Part shown: positions 9,765 through 20,600 of the stretch, piece by piece
How the letters are laid out: each line of letters starts with the position of its first letter
Numbering within the stretch: the first letter of the stretch is position 1
Assembly (NCBI RefSeq): GCF_902459465.1
Contig: NC_047080.1
Location: 9,956,866-10,020,865 of the forward strand
Origin: Asterias rubens
Taxonomy: Eukaryota; Echinodermata; Asteroidea; Forcipulatida; Asteriidae
Direction: 5' to 3'
DNA: 64,000 bases
Notes under the pieces: model-generated
What the model saw: the letters and a program-made list of their open reading frames with translations, nothing else
Databases searched by the model: none
Told to the model about the DNA's origin: nothing
Translations under genes and position numbers: made by a program

Positions 9765-11180
9765 GTTGTTTTTTTAATCTTTTATTTCCATTTATTTCTT
9801 TTCAGTAAATCTAAAGTTAACACAACCCTTTGCCCACCTTCATCTGCCCTACCCTTCATCAGCTGCATTTTAAACCACTTCCAAAATATAACAAAAACGT
9901 TAACGAAAAAATGCCTTCAAAACAATATACAAACACATTTAAATATAACAAAGTTCGGGAAATAGCTCATTACAAGCAACGTTCAATGAAGCAAATAAAA
10001 ATGACATGGACTCATGTATACCATTGCTGATAGCAAGGCCTAATTTCTTGGACTGCTTACCGTAATCAAAAATTGTAAGCGCAAAAAAATGCTAGGAACG
10101 GCAACAATTTTCAAGAAAAATCTTTGAAATATAATTTAACAACAGAAGAAGGATCAATTTATTTAGCACGGCAAATAAACTATCTACGCTTAAATAAATT
10201 TATATATATTTTTTCTTTGAGACCTAGAAAAACCTTGAGAAACTTCTGGTTAGGTTGATATTTAAAAGAGAATGTCTTTTAAACTGCATCTAATGACAAT
10301 TTGACAAAACACTAGTCTTGACCCAAGGCTGATACTAGGCTATTTTTATTGGAAATATGACAAACAAGTGCAGTTTCATACGAGCGCTGATGTCAAAAGA
10401 TCAAAATCAAGACTAAGCAGAATAGTCCAAGTTCAAAGCTATTATACAACGGCATTTTCTTTAATGGCCAAAAATGCGAATGAAAAATGACTTGAATCAA
10501 GACCAAGCACAACAGTACTTCAAATGTAAAAACCACTGCATTTTGAAATTATACATTTTACAATACACTGCAATTGCAAAAAGAATTCATGTAAACATAT
10601 CTGTAATTCCTGCGGTGGATTTCACAAAGAGTTAAGACTGGTCTTATCTCAAGTTAGGACAAGTTTACTAGTCCTTACTTAAAACTAGCCTGAAGTTTTT
10701 AATATCTCCTATGACTAGTCCGAAGTTCTTTGTCAAATCGACCCCTGAATTCTTTTTAGAAACAAAACAAGTAAACACACGTTTGTTTTTACTGTCGAAC
10801 AATACAAACTAAATCTTCAGATAAACAGTTTGGGTTACTATTTGTTTGCCCAGTTTTGGGCAAGGAATGACAACAAATCGAAACATTTGATTGAGAACGA
10901 CTGCAAAAAACAAGTCTCTATTTCAGCAGATTTTCCTTATTCAGCCCAGACTTTAAAATCAATCATACATAAATAATTAATTAGCATCAACATCAGACAA
11001 TCTTGCATCTTCCATCATGATTCCTTTATCTTTCAGAGTATGTACTATAAACCCATTGCATTGGCCACAATCGCCGATGCAAAACAATAAAAATGCACAC
11101 AGGTGTACGCATCGCACACAACTCTCAGCCAATGATATTTCTCCATTGACCTCAGTGAGGGCGCTGTTTTTGGCATGTGA
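9765..11180. other. AT-rich unassigned sequence
   Basis: No coding signal. TTTATT words at about 9780-9797 would be - strand polyadenylation signals. A foldback-like repeat lies at 10615-10745, with TTTCACAAAGAGTTAAGACT and its approximate complement. Confidence 0.35.
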
Positions 11181-11185
11181 CCAGA

Positions 11186-11740
11186 GCTGTGTATTGAGAG
11201 AGTTGTGACATGGAGGGACCAGTTTTCTTAGGTCACGTGGTTGCTAGATGCCATGTTGTCTCCAAATGCAGCACAACGCAATGGGCAGACTAATCTGGCA
11301 CACCGTGTTCGCCCATGCGTTTCTTGGGGAACAAAATGGCTTTTAATCGCAAGTTGTAGTAAACCCAATATACGACTCAGGATGTAACCAGTGCCACATT
11401 TTGAGAGAGTTGCAGCAGCTTGTAATGGGAGACTTTTGGGACTTTTGGTGGCAGCAGACTTACCAGGTAAAATCCATTGTTCTCGGGAATGTGCGCATGT
11501 TCAGAACTACATAAACAATAGAAATTTACCTGGTAAGTCTGCTGCCACCTAGCGTTCCAAAGTCTCCCATTAGAGGCCATTTTTGGTCCGAACAGAACCT
11601 TCATGTGTGGCCACACAGGGTGTAAGTCAGTCTAGACTGCACTTTGAGTTATGCTGCATTTTGATCGAAAATGGCATCCAGTAACCACGCGACCAGAGAA
11701 AACTGGCCCCTCTATGTCTCAACTCTCTCAACAAACAGCT
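11186..11740. mobile_element. Foldback element with about 100-bp inverted arms
   Basis: The left arm (GTATTGAGAGAGTTGTGACA...GTTGCTAGATGCCAT...AATGCAGCA) is the approximate reverse complement of 11640-11740. The centre holds a second palindromic element at 11423-11572. No ORF of note. Confidence 0.75.
11423..11572. mobile_element. Nested 150-bp MITE
   Basis: Ends TAATGGGAGACTTT and AAAGTCTCCCATTA. Inner arms GGTGGCAGCAGACTTACCAG and CTGGTAAGTCTGCTGCCACC are perfect complements. Confidence 0.85.
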
Positions 11741-11756
11741 CTTTTTGTGACGCCAT

Positions 11757-11951
11757 AAAGCACGGTTCATACTTCCTGCGAATGCGAATGCGAAGCGAAT
11801 GTTGACGTCACAAATTCACAACGAATAATTCGCAGCAGTTCAACTTTGCTCAACTCACTTGCGAATATCGCTGCGAAAGGAGGGTTATGACATCAAATTT
11901 ACGTCAAATTCGCTTCGCATTTGCATCTGCATGAAGTATGAACCGGGCTTA
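11757..11951. mobile_element. MITE family H, copy 1
   Basis: Ends CGGTTCATACTTCCTGCGAA and its near complement (CATGAAGTATGAACCGGGCT). GCGAATGCGAAGCGAAT subterminal repeats. Same family as 58709-58899. Confidence 0.85.
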
Positions 11952-12590
11952 CTGCAAGGGGTCTGATCTCACTTCAGGTCTGGCTTTGTCTTCATAAGCC
12001 CCTCTGGCTCTGTCTTCATAAGCCACTCTAAAGCCATTTGCTGATTGCTTACAATGGCTAATGGAGTTTTGCCAGCATCATAGCCAGAGCCAATAGATGG
12101 ACTACCTACGACGTCATTGACCACCATCTTTGATGTTAAACAATGGAAAAGTGCACGCGTGTATGCTGTGCACGCGCTGTGCATGACTCTCAGCCGATGA
12201 TAGTCTTACACGCTTGCACAGTTCATAAAAAATGGTGGCCATTGCAAGGGGCCTATAAGCAACAATTATTCGTAATAGACTGGCCCGTTAATTGTTTCAC
12301 ATAAATAATACTGATATTACACAGCTAGTAGTACAGTTACCATCCAGCTATAATTGAGATCTAACAAGACCGATATTACAATCTTTTGGGTTATTATTAC
12401 TTTTTAATAACAAATAATTATTGGAACTTATACTGGTTGCTAACGTATAAAACATTAAAAATGGAGATTGATATGCGAGGAAAACAGACTGCATAATAAT
12501 GTGATAAAATTGGATAAGTTTAGAGGTTGGTAAACAGCAATTAAACATTCTGTCTACTTAAGTTGGGGAGGGTTTGCAATGGCCACCGTA

Positions 12591-12795
12591 CTATAGACCG
12601 TATCGAAAAGAAGAAAAAAAACCTGTGTTGTTATGAAAGTGGTCATATTGCAGGCCGTATACATCAATGAAGCATGCAGCGTTCCTGGTGTGATTTTTAT
12701 GGCACACGCACGCACACATACTTGCACATGCTTACAGTCGCCATGCTGTGGGCAGGTATTTGAATGGTGACGTCATATTCAATACGGTCTATAGA
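12591..12795. mobile_element. MITE with CTATAGACCGTAT ends
   Basis: Begins CTATAGACCGTAT and ends ATACGGTCTATAG, a perfect 13-bp inverted repeat around about 180 bp of non-coding DNA. Confidence 0.8.
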
Positions 12796-12832
12796 GTTGG
12801 CCCAACATTGATACAGGCAAATACATGTTTAA

Positions 12833-12980
12833 CTTTTCATTCTGCAGACAATACTAGTACTACATGTATATCAGTCATCTGCAGTCTACAGGTTTCATTC
12901 TAGGATCTATAGCTTTTCATTCTGCAGACACTCATAGTACTATATCGGCCTTCTGCAGTCTACAGGTTTCATTCTGCAAG
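12833..12980 (+). repeat. Tandem duplication, about 75-bp unit, two copies
   Basis: CTTTTCATTCTGCAGACA...CTGCAGTCTACAGGTTTCAT occurs twice (from about 12833 and about 12911) with moderate divergence. Confidence 0.8.
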
Positions 12981-13661
12981 CTATTGCAACAGTAGCGCAC
13001 CCTCAACTCTAGCCAGTATGCTATAGTATAACCCAAACTGCACACACACACAAAACTTGTCAACGCCTCCAACTGTAGACCTCTTATTGTCCCTCTTTTG
13101 CAACAGCTCCCATTGGTTTTGTACACGTTTTCCAACTGTGGACCTTTCCCGGACCGTGGACTCTATTGTCCACTTTTGTTATAGGTCCCCGGTTTGAATG
13201 TGTATACCTACTCATAGACACAAACCAGGCGGAAATGATTTTGTTTACTTCTTTACAATATGATATTCACATCTTTCTAGATTCTGTAAAAAAATTGTCT
13301 TGTTTTGAAACAAAAGACAACACGTAAAATGTATACTGAACTCTTTTTTATTTCATTATACATTAACACACTGCAAAGCTGTACACCATTATGTGCACGC
13401 AAACAACCCAAGTTTAACATTCCAGAACATCCTCGCAATAAACAGGCATGATATTTTTCCTACTTCCGTCCAGTGCTTTGCCTGAAAAAAAAAAATTCCA
13501 CAGAACTCGGGAAAGCACCGAGTACAGTGCTCAATGCACATTCCAGTGCAAGGGTAAAAAACAATGTTCTTTATCTCTGGTGCAAAAATTAACATCTTCT
13601 ATTTTTATTTCATTTCTGACTTGTAAATTGTGATTAAAAAGCCTGAAAAGTTTATTAAAGC

Positions 13662-13993
13662 CATAGAGTTATATATAAGAACTAGAGGGCGCACTGGCCT
13701 ACATATGCGCCTGGCATGCGGCCATTTTCTAAGTTGACAAAACAGCATCGCACAGCGTGTGTTTGTGCGGCCATTTTGTAAATTGACAAAACAGCATCGC
13801 ACAGCGTGTGTTTGTGCGGCCATTTTGTAAGTTGACGAAACAGCATCGCATAGCGTTCAATAAACACAAACTCCAACATGTACTTCCTATTCAACGTGCA
13901 TACAGAAAGACGCACGTGTCTCCTTGCGGTCCCGTCGTGCTTGTGCAAGAAGCATCACCAGAGCGCCCTCTAGATCTTATATACAACTCTATG
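13662..13993. mobile_element. MITE family F, copy 1 (332 bp, internal tandem repeats, 8-bp TSD)
   Basis: Begins CATAGAGTTATATATAAGAA and ends TATACAACTCTATG. Flanked by the direct repeat ATTAAAGC (8 bp). The interior contains about three units of a roughly 48-bp repeat with GTTGACAAAACAGCATCGCA and GTGTGTTTGTGCGGCC. Eight-bp duplications fit hAT- or P-like transposition; the superfamily is inferred. Confidence 0.88.
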
Positions 13994-15166
13994 ATTAAAG
14001 CCTACAAGATTAGGTAAGCCATCTTTTGTATAGCTCCATGGTCGGCCTGTCTACTCGATAAAATGTTCCTACTTTTTTTTCCAAGAACCAAGTATCAGGT
14101 CTGAATAGGGTATATCTTTTGTTTCAATACAAGTCAATTAAACTTGATACAACGTTCACTAAAAATAGTTCACAAAATTTGTTTTTAGCAAAATAAATCT
14201 ATTGGGAAAACTGTCAATTTGGGGGAACATGACTTCTTTCTAAATACAAGTGACTTGGGGTTTTTACGACATCAGTTTACAGTTAGTAACAGTTTCCACC
14301 AGCAAATATGACGAATGGAAACCTACCACAAAATTTCACCAAAAAGAGACTTACAGAAAAGGAGATTTGTCTGGAAAAAAAAGTAATTTTTTTAAGTTTC
14401 TCTGTAGCTGTACATGTAATTTTTTTCTTCATAAAGTCATTCAAAATATATAAATATTTACAGTTTTAATTTTTTTTTTTATATTTTCAGTCAACCATGT
14501 GAAATGTTTCACTGTTTGAAGGTTTTTCCCTTCCTTAATGGGGATTCCTTAATTTATGACAAAAATAAATCAACAGCAATCATAAATTTCAGTTTTCAAT
14601 TTAAATACTTTTTTTTTGACAAGGTGATTGTATGTTGTGTTATTTTTAGTTGAAATAGTTCACTTTCAACAATTCTTTAAGTTAGAGCAATGTTTAGGGC
14701 CAGTATTGGCAACAATACTTAAAAATAATAACAATAATAATAATAATAACAAATATTAAGTCTGGAAGGATATTTTAAATTCCTTTTTCAATCCTAGACC
14801 AATTTGTGAAAATAAATGAAGTTGGTCGGGTCTATGAAGAAAAAAAAAGACACTCACGACACAATTTATTTACATGGCCTCATGTCTAAATAGATTTTTT
14901 CTTTGCCCCGCCCCAGCCAACACCCAAACTTTCTCTTGCCTCGCCCTGTCTGCCACCCAAGCCTTTTCTTGCCCCGCCCCATCAAAGGAAGCACACAAAA
15001 CAAATTCTTTTCCACTCACTGTACATGTATATACAGTGTCCCCAAAAACATAGACACTCTGGCATGTATTAACGGGGCACTGTCATCATGATCAAAGCTG
15101 TGTAGCTGTACAAGGAATTATGAACTCTCCACCAGTACTGTATGGGCACGCCAAGCCCGAACATCA
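13994..15166. other. AT-rich unassigned sequence
   Basis: Long A and T runs, no coding exon recognised. It may belong to a long 3'UTR or downstream flank of the - strand kelch gene; there is no direct evidence. Confidence 0.3.
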
Positions 15167-15408
15167 GGGCCCAATTTCATAGAGCTGCCAAGCACAAAAA
15201 TTTGCCTAGCATGAAATTTCTTCCTTGATAAAAACGGCATACCAACCACATTTCCATTTGTTGCATATTGCTTGTTACTAGTATTCAGCTGTTGTTTGCT
15301 TATCCTGAAAGTCACATGGCAATTTTGTTAGTAATCCTGGTTGTATCGAGGAAGAAATTTCATGCTAAGCAAATTTGTTGTGCTTAGCAGCTCTATGAAA
15401 TTGGGCGC
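15167..15408. mobile_element. Foldback MITE family D, with 33-bp flanking direct repeats
   Basis: Left end GGGCCCAATTTCATAGAGCT, right end AGCTCTATGAAATTGGGC. The flanks at 15133-15165 and 15408-15440 are near-identical (CAGTACTG.ATGGGC..GCCAAGCC.GAACATC). Confidence 0.85.
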
Positions 15409-15652
15409 AGTACTGCATGGGCTAGCCAAGCCTGAACATCTGACGTCTGACATCACACTTTGAGGCTCATGACACGTGAATAAAGAGCCTGTGTCTTTAT
15501 CCTTGAGGAATTCAAACAAAATGGTATGAAAAATGGTATCCTTGAGAGTAAAGACAGGGGACCAGTCTAAAGCATGCGGTGAGTAAATGGGCGAGAGTTT
15601 TTTAATTCCATGTACAGCCACAGGCCTGCTTTAATCATGAAGACACACCCCT

Positions 15653-16003
15653 TTAAAGGGTCTATGTACTTTTTTGTAGGACAAAAAACACCGCTTGAAG
15701 ATAATGACGGTAGAAAGCATCCCTGAAAATATTACTTGCTTAGATGCTGTAGTTTTTGAGAAATGAGTAAACGATAACATGAAAATAATTTTCGTCTCAG
15801 TGATTATGAGACGAAAATTATTTTAGCATGTAAAAACGTGTTTTCATGACATTGTTTTACTCATTTCTCAAAAAATCTACAGCACCTCAGCAACTAATAT
15901 TTTAAGGTACGCTTTCTACTATCATTATCTTCAAACGGTGTAAGTTTAATGTAAATCTGTGGACATTGTGTTTTGTGTTACAAAAAGTAACCACATCCCT
16001 TAA
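15653..16003. mobile_element. TTAA-flanked MITE family B, copy 1
   Basis: TTAA at both ends (15653-15656, 16000-16003), left AAGGGTCTATGTACTTTTTT. A central hairpin ATTTTCGTCTCA...TGAGACGAAAAT and TGCTGTAGTTTTTGAGAAAT are shared with 26509-26881 and 48332-48748. Confidence 0.8.
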
Positions 16004-17324
16004 GATCATTTAATAACATAGAATAACAAATAAATAAATTTACAAAAAAATATGGAAAACATACCAATGCCTCCAAGCCAACAGTGGGAAAATAAAGGAG
16101 GTTTAAATACTGAGATAAGGAGAGCTAAAAAAAAAAACTAAATTTACTTTCAAAGACAACTGGTTTTTATTTGTTATTTTTAAGTTATGTAACCAACAGT
16201 TTATAGGCTATTAATAACGCCGATACTTGTACAAATTGCCAAAAATATTGTTTAGACTGTTGCTTCAAAATGCCAACAATTTGAATGCAGGTTCGCTGCT
16301 TTTTTGGAAAGTGCAACTTTCTCTTATACCAAAAATTAAATTTTATTCAGATTTTTTTTTTTCACCAATAGCTTTTTATGGTAACAGTTCATTAACCAAT
16401 GTTTAAATTTCTTCAAGGTACTTTAACATTATTTCGAATCATTATTTTTTAGTAACATGATAATTAACCAACTTTTTGAAAAATATACCTTTTTATTTTC
16501 TTGAATTTAAATATCCAACAGGAAACGCTAATTGCCATTGAACATTCCTTAACATTTTTCATTAAATAGAAACACAAAATTCACTGGCAAAATATGTCCT
16601 TGGTATGTTTTTGAAAGCTTTTCAAGTGCACTTATACATGCAAATAAAATTAAAGTTTAAACTACATCAGTGATTTACACAATGACTCTAAACACACGCA
16701 CAAATTTGGAGTACTGAGCGCTCAAAATATTACAACTTCCCATTGTGCACATTGCCTTTCGATGTCCAGGCAAGTCTCACAAGGCAATAGAAATCACAAT
16801 CAATACGCCATTAGTAACATTTCTTCACTCTTCAGAAAACCCACATATGGTAATTTTTTGTGGGGCCGATACTTTGGTAATCATGTTTATCAAATTGCAA
16901 AACTTAGTCACACAACGACGCTAAAGCTTTTTTTTTGCATAAGAACGTCTCTGACAAATTACGATATACCATCGCGATACACACGTGGATTCCATGGTAG
17001 CAAGGTCGGGAGACAACTAGTACACAATGCTTCATAAAAAATCCTCCGTTATTACACTGACTTTTAATATTCATACGTGCAAGGAAAGAAAACACAGATT
17101 TTTTGACAATTAAATATTTAGTGCTTACCAAACATTTATTTTGAATGTGCTGTTATCACCGTAGAAGCACCAAAAGGGAGTAAACGCTTTGCCCACAAAT
17201 AAAAACCTGCGAGCATATTATCTACAAACGCTTACATCTCTTAAGTGTTATTTTGAGGAAACAATTGTGCCATGGAAACTGAAAATTACAACAACTTAGC
17301 TTTGTTGAAATACGATATGTGGAA
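16004..17324 (-). other. Probable 3'UTR/flank of the kelch gene
   Basis: Mostly single-copy-looking AT-rich DNA just after the stop codon of the - strand gene. The nearest - strand AATAAA is at 17135-17140; another is at about 16166-16171. No exon recognised. Confidence 0.4.
17135..17140 (-). terminator. Candidate polyadenylation signal of the kelch gene
   Basis: AATAAA on the - strand, about 185 bases after the stop codon. Confidence 0.4.
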
Positions 17325-17674
17325 CTACTCCGAAAAGACTTTTTCCGAAGTTCCGTTCTCTGCATTCACTTCATTTTCCGTTGTCACCTCTGTTCCAAAC
17401 GTCGGCGAATCTTGATTGCGATCTCTCAGCATATGCACCGCAAATGTGTTCCACTGGGTCGCGTCGGCGCTGAAACATTCCATTGTGTTTAAGAACAGCT
17501 TGCCGTTGAAACCTCCGACGACGTACAGACGACCCTCGATGACTGTGGCTCCGGCGTTCACACGAGCCACGGACATGCACGGTACGTTGGTCCATTCCTC
17601 GGTGTCTGGGTCGAAGCATTCGACTGTGTTTAGTGAAGACTGGCCGTCGCTTCCACCCATGGCGAAAATCTTAC
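17325..17674 (-). CDS. IVNS1ABP: Kelch gene, blades 5-6, acidic tail and stop
   Basis: Acceptor TTCTCTGAACTCTAG. Encodes KIFAMGGSDGQSSLNTVECF, then VNAGATVIEGRLYVVGGFNG, and a tail rich in Glu/Thr ending KVFSE with TAG at 17325-17327. The acidic tail after blade 6 is longer than in vertebrates. Confidence 0.95.
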
Positions 17675-20600
17675 CTAGAGTTCAGAGAAAGGGAGTTCGT
17701 GGGTTATTCACAGAGTCTGTAGAAGAGGCAATTGACCTCTGTGACAACAATTTGTTGAAGTGTTTCAGAATCTATCTAAGCAAACTAAATCACTATTTTA
17801 GGCAGGGCATGAAGGTTTTCTCAAGCATCTGAAAGCAGACAATTCTATGCACCAAGGGTTTATTATGTGCATATTATGTTGAGATACGCCAAGTGAGAAG
17901 ACTGGTCTTTTGACAATTACCAATAGTGTCCACTACCATTAAGGGTTAAGCTGTGGGTGAACTTCAGAAATCTGTACGTACCATTGTAGCTGCACACAGC
18001 AGCACCTCGTCTGCAGCAGTTCATCGGAGCAGTGAAATTCCACACGTCATTCTTTGGATCGTAAACCTCCACGGTGTTATGGCAGTTCCAGTTATTGGAT
18101 CCGCCTACAGCGTAGATCTTACCGTTCAACGAACACACACCGACTTGCGTTCTCCCTAGATTACAATCATGGAGAGAGAAAGAATATCAGAACCTTCGAA
18201 TGGGACGTAAAGCCATTGGTCCCATGTGTTGTGTAACGCATGTAAAAGAACCCAGTGCACTTAACGAAAAGAGAACGGGTTCGCCCCGGTGTTCCTGGCT
18301 GTGGCTGCTGTATGCGCCGTAGCACCTTGTAAACCCTTATAAGGTGCTACTGAATTGGGTCTCATAATTCATCACTTCAATAATCTATCTTTCTGAAAGT
18401 TTGTATATACTCAGCGCCTTGAGTACCTTGTTTGGTAGACACGTGCGCTATATAAGACTTTGATATAATTATTATTAGAACCTTGGCTCAAAAACATTTG
18501 TAACATTTGACACTCGACTACAATCAATCAATAAATCAATCATACAGTATGTATAAAGCGCCTAAATCAAATGTTTTCTCAAAGGCGCTGAGGCACAGAA
18601 GAAATAAATCCTTCATTGATGGTAGGCCTCTTGAAACAAGTAGGCTTTCAGAAGTGACTTGAACGTGACTTGAAAGTACTGAATACAGTGCTTACACACC
18701 ACATCGGTGTAGGGGTAAACCATATAGTTATATTAAAGGAACTAGAGGGCGCACTGGCCTATATACGCGACCTGGCATGCGCGCAGGCGGCCATTTTCTA
18801 AGTTGACAAAACAGATACCGCACAGCGTGTGTTTGTACGGCCATTTTGTAAGTTGACAAAACAGCATCGCGTAGCGTTCAATTAACACAAACTCCAACGT
18901 GTACTTCATATTCAACGCGCGTACAGAGTGGCGCGCGCGTGTCTCCTTGCGGTTCCGTCGCGTTTGTGCAAGAAGCATCACCAGTACGCCCTCTAGTTCT
19001 TATATATAACTCTATGGGTAAAACCCATACAGTATTCTCTATCCCCAATGCAAATTTAACATCTATTGTGACTTGAATGCATTGAAGGATGTTGTGTCCC
19101 TGATGTGATTCGGAAGTTTATTCCAGAGTTTGGGTCCATATACTGAGAATGCTCTATCAGAACTTGTTCTTGACACAACAAAGTATGGTGAACAGGAGCT
19201 ATTTGATCAAAGTTGTATTTTTAGGACCAGCAACAAAGATATAGACATCAATGACAACAAAAGGACAACAATGACAGCAACTCCCTGCAATTACACCTTG
19301 TGTGTCAATTAGTCTGGTGGACACTTTGACAGTGATAGATTGTGACTGGGACTAAGGGGAAAGGTCAATTCCTGCTTACTGTGATGCATCTTGCTGATAA
19401 TTGTCCATTCATTTGTTTCTGGGTCGTAGACGTCACACGTTCTGAGTCCGACGTTGCCACTGGATCCACCAATGACATACAGTCTGCCATCCAACACTGT
19501 AGCACCTGCAATATACATGTTATAGATGATAATATTAGATCATTTGCATCAACTATAACTCAGCCGCTGGGCACAATCCCTGCCATATACCTTTTCTCGT
19601 ACCCATAAGACTTCTTTACGACTGAGCTTACTAGAGATGGACCTTCCCTAGTCCAGGTTGGACTCCTCCGTTGCATACATGAGAGAGTCCAGGGTTGAAG
19701 TATATTTAAACGTCGTCTCAGCTTCTCAAACCAGTGTAGTCAAAATTTTGTTTGCATTGTAAAGAAGTTTTACCCAGGAAGTCAGTACAGTACCCACCAA
19801 AGCTAGATCTTCCCCAACCTTGACCTTTTCCCCATTCAACTTAATTCAGCAAGATCTTTCTTATCGCCCACCCTCTCACCCCATAAACCCCCACCCAACC
19901 CCCATACCACTCACCTCAGCTAGGTCTTTCCTGCGGCATATCTGCAACCCAGGCCCAATCGTTCTTCTTGGGGTCCTTGCCCACCTATGTTCCTCACTAA
20001 TCCCTTCCCACCCTTCCACCCCACTTACCCCAACCTGACCCTATATCTACTCACCTGAGCTAGGTCTTTCCTGCGGCATATCCGCAACCCAGGCCCAATC
20101 GTTCTTCTTGGGGTCGTACACCTCGCAAGTCCTCAGATCCATGTGGCCGTCAGACCCTCCAGCTGCGTACAGCTTACCGTTGATGACCCCAAACTCAAAC
20201 CTAGCCCTGGGCGTCGTCATGGGGGCCATCTTGTCCAGTGTGTTGGTGACGGGGTTATAAACCTCCACTGTCTGGTGGCACTCGTCTCTGTTGAAGCCAC
20301 CTGTTCATGTACGACAAACAAGGAGTGGTTAGACTGCAGGACTTGCAACAACAAGGTTGTGGGTTTCGATTCCTCAAAAATCACCGCTGATTTCACAGCA
20401 ACTAGAAAAGGTATTGTCCTCTAGTTACTGAATCAACATTTCTTGATTTGTGCAATTCATCTGAACAAACAAGGACAACGTGTTGCTATGATCAACTGAA
20501 CAGGAACAAAAACAAAATTTTGATAAATACACATTAACACAACCTTCAAGGTGACAGTTTATAAACTCAAAAAGTCAAAATGATAACATCAATCCAGAAA

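Noticed and set aside
17371..17832. Overlapping ORFs on both strands at the kelch terminal exon
   Set aside because: They are antisense or shifted readings of the blade 5-6 coding exon, open because of its codon composition.
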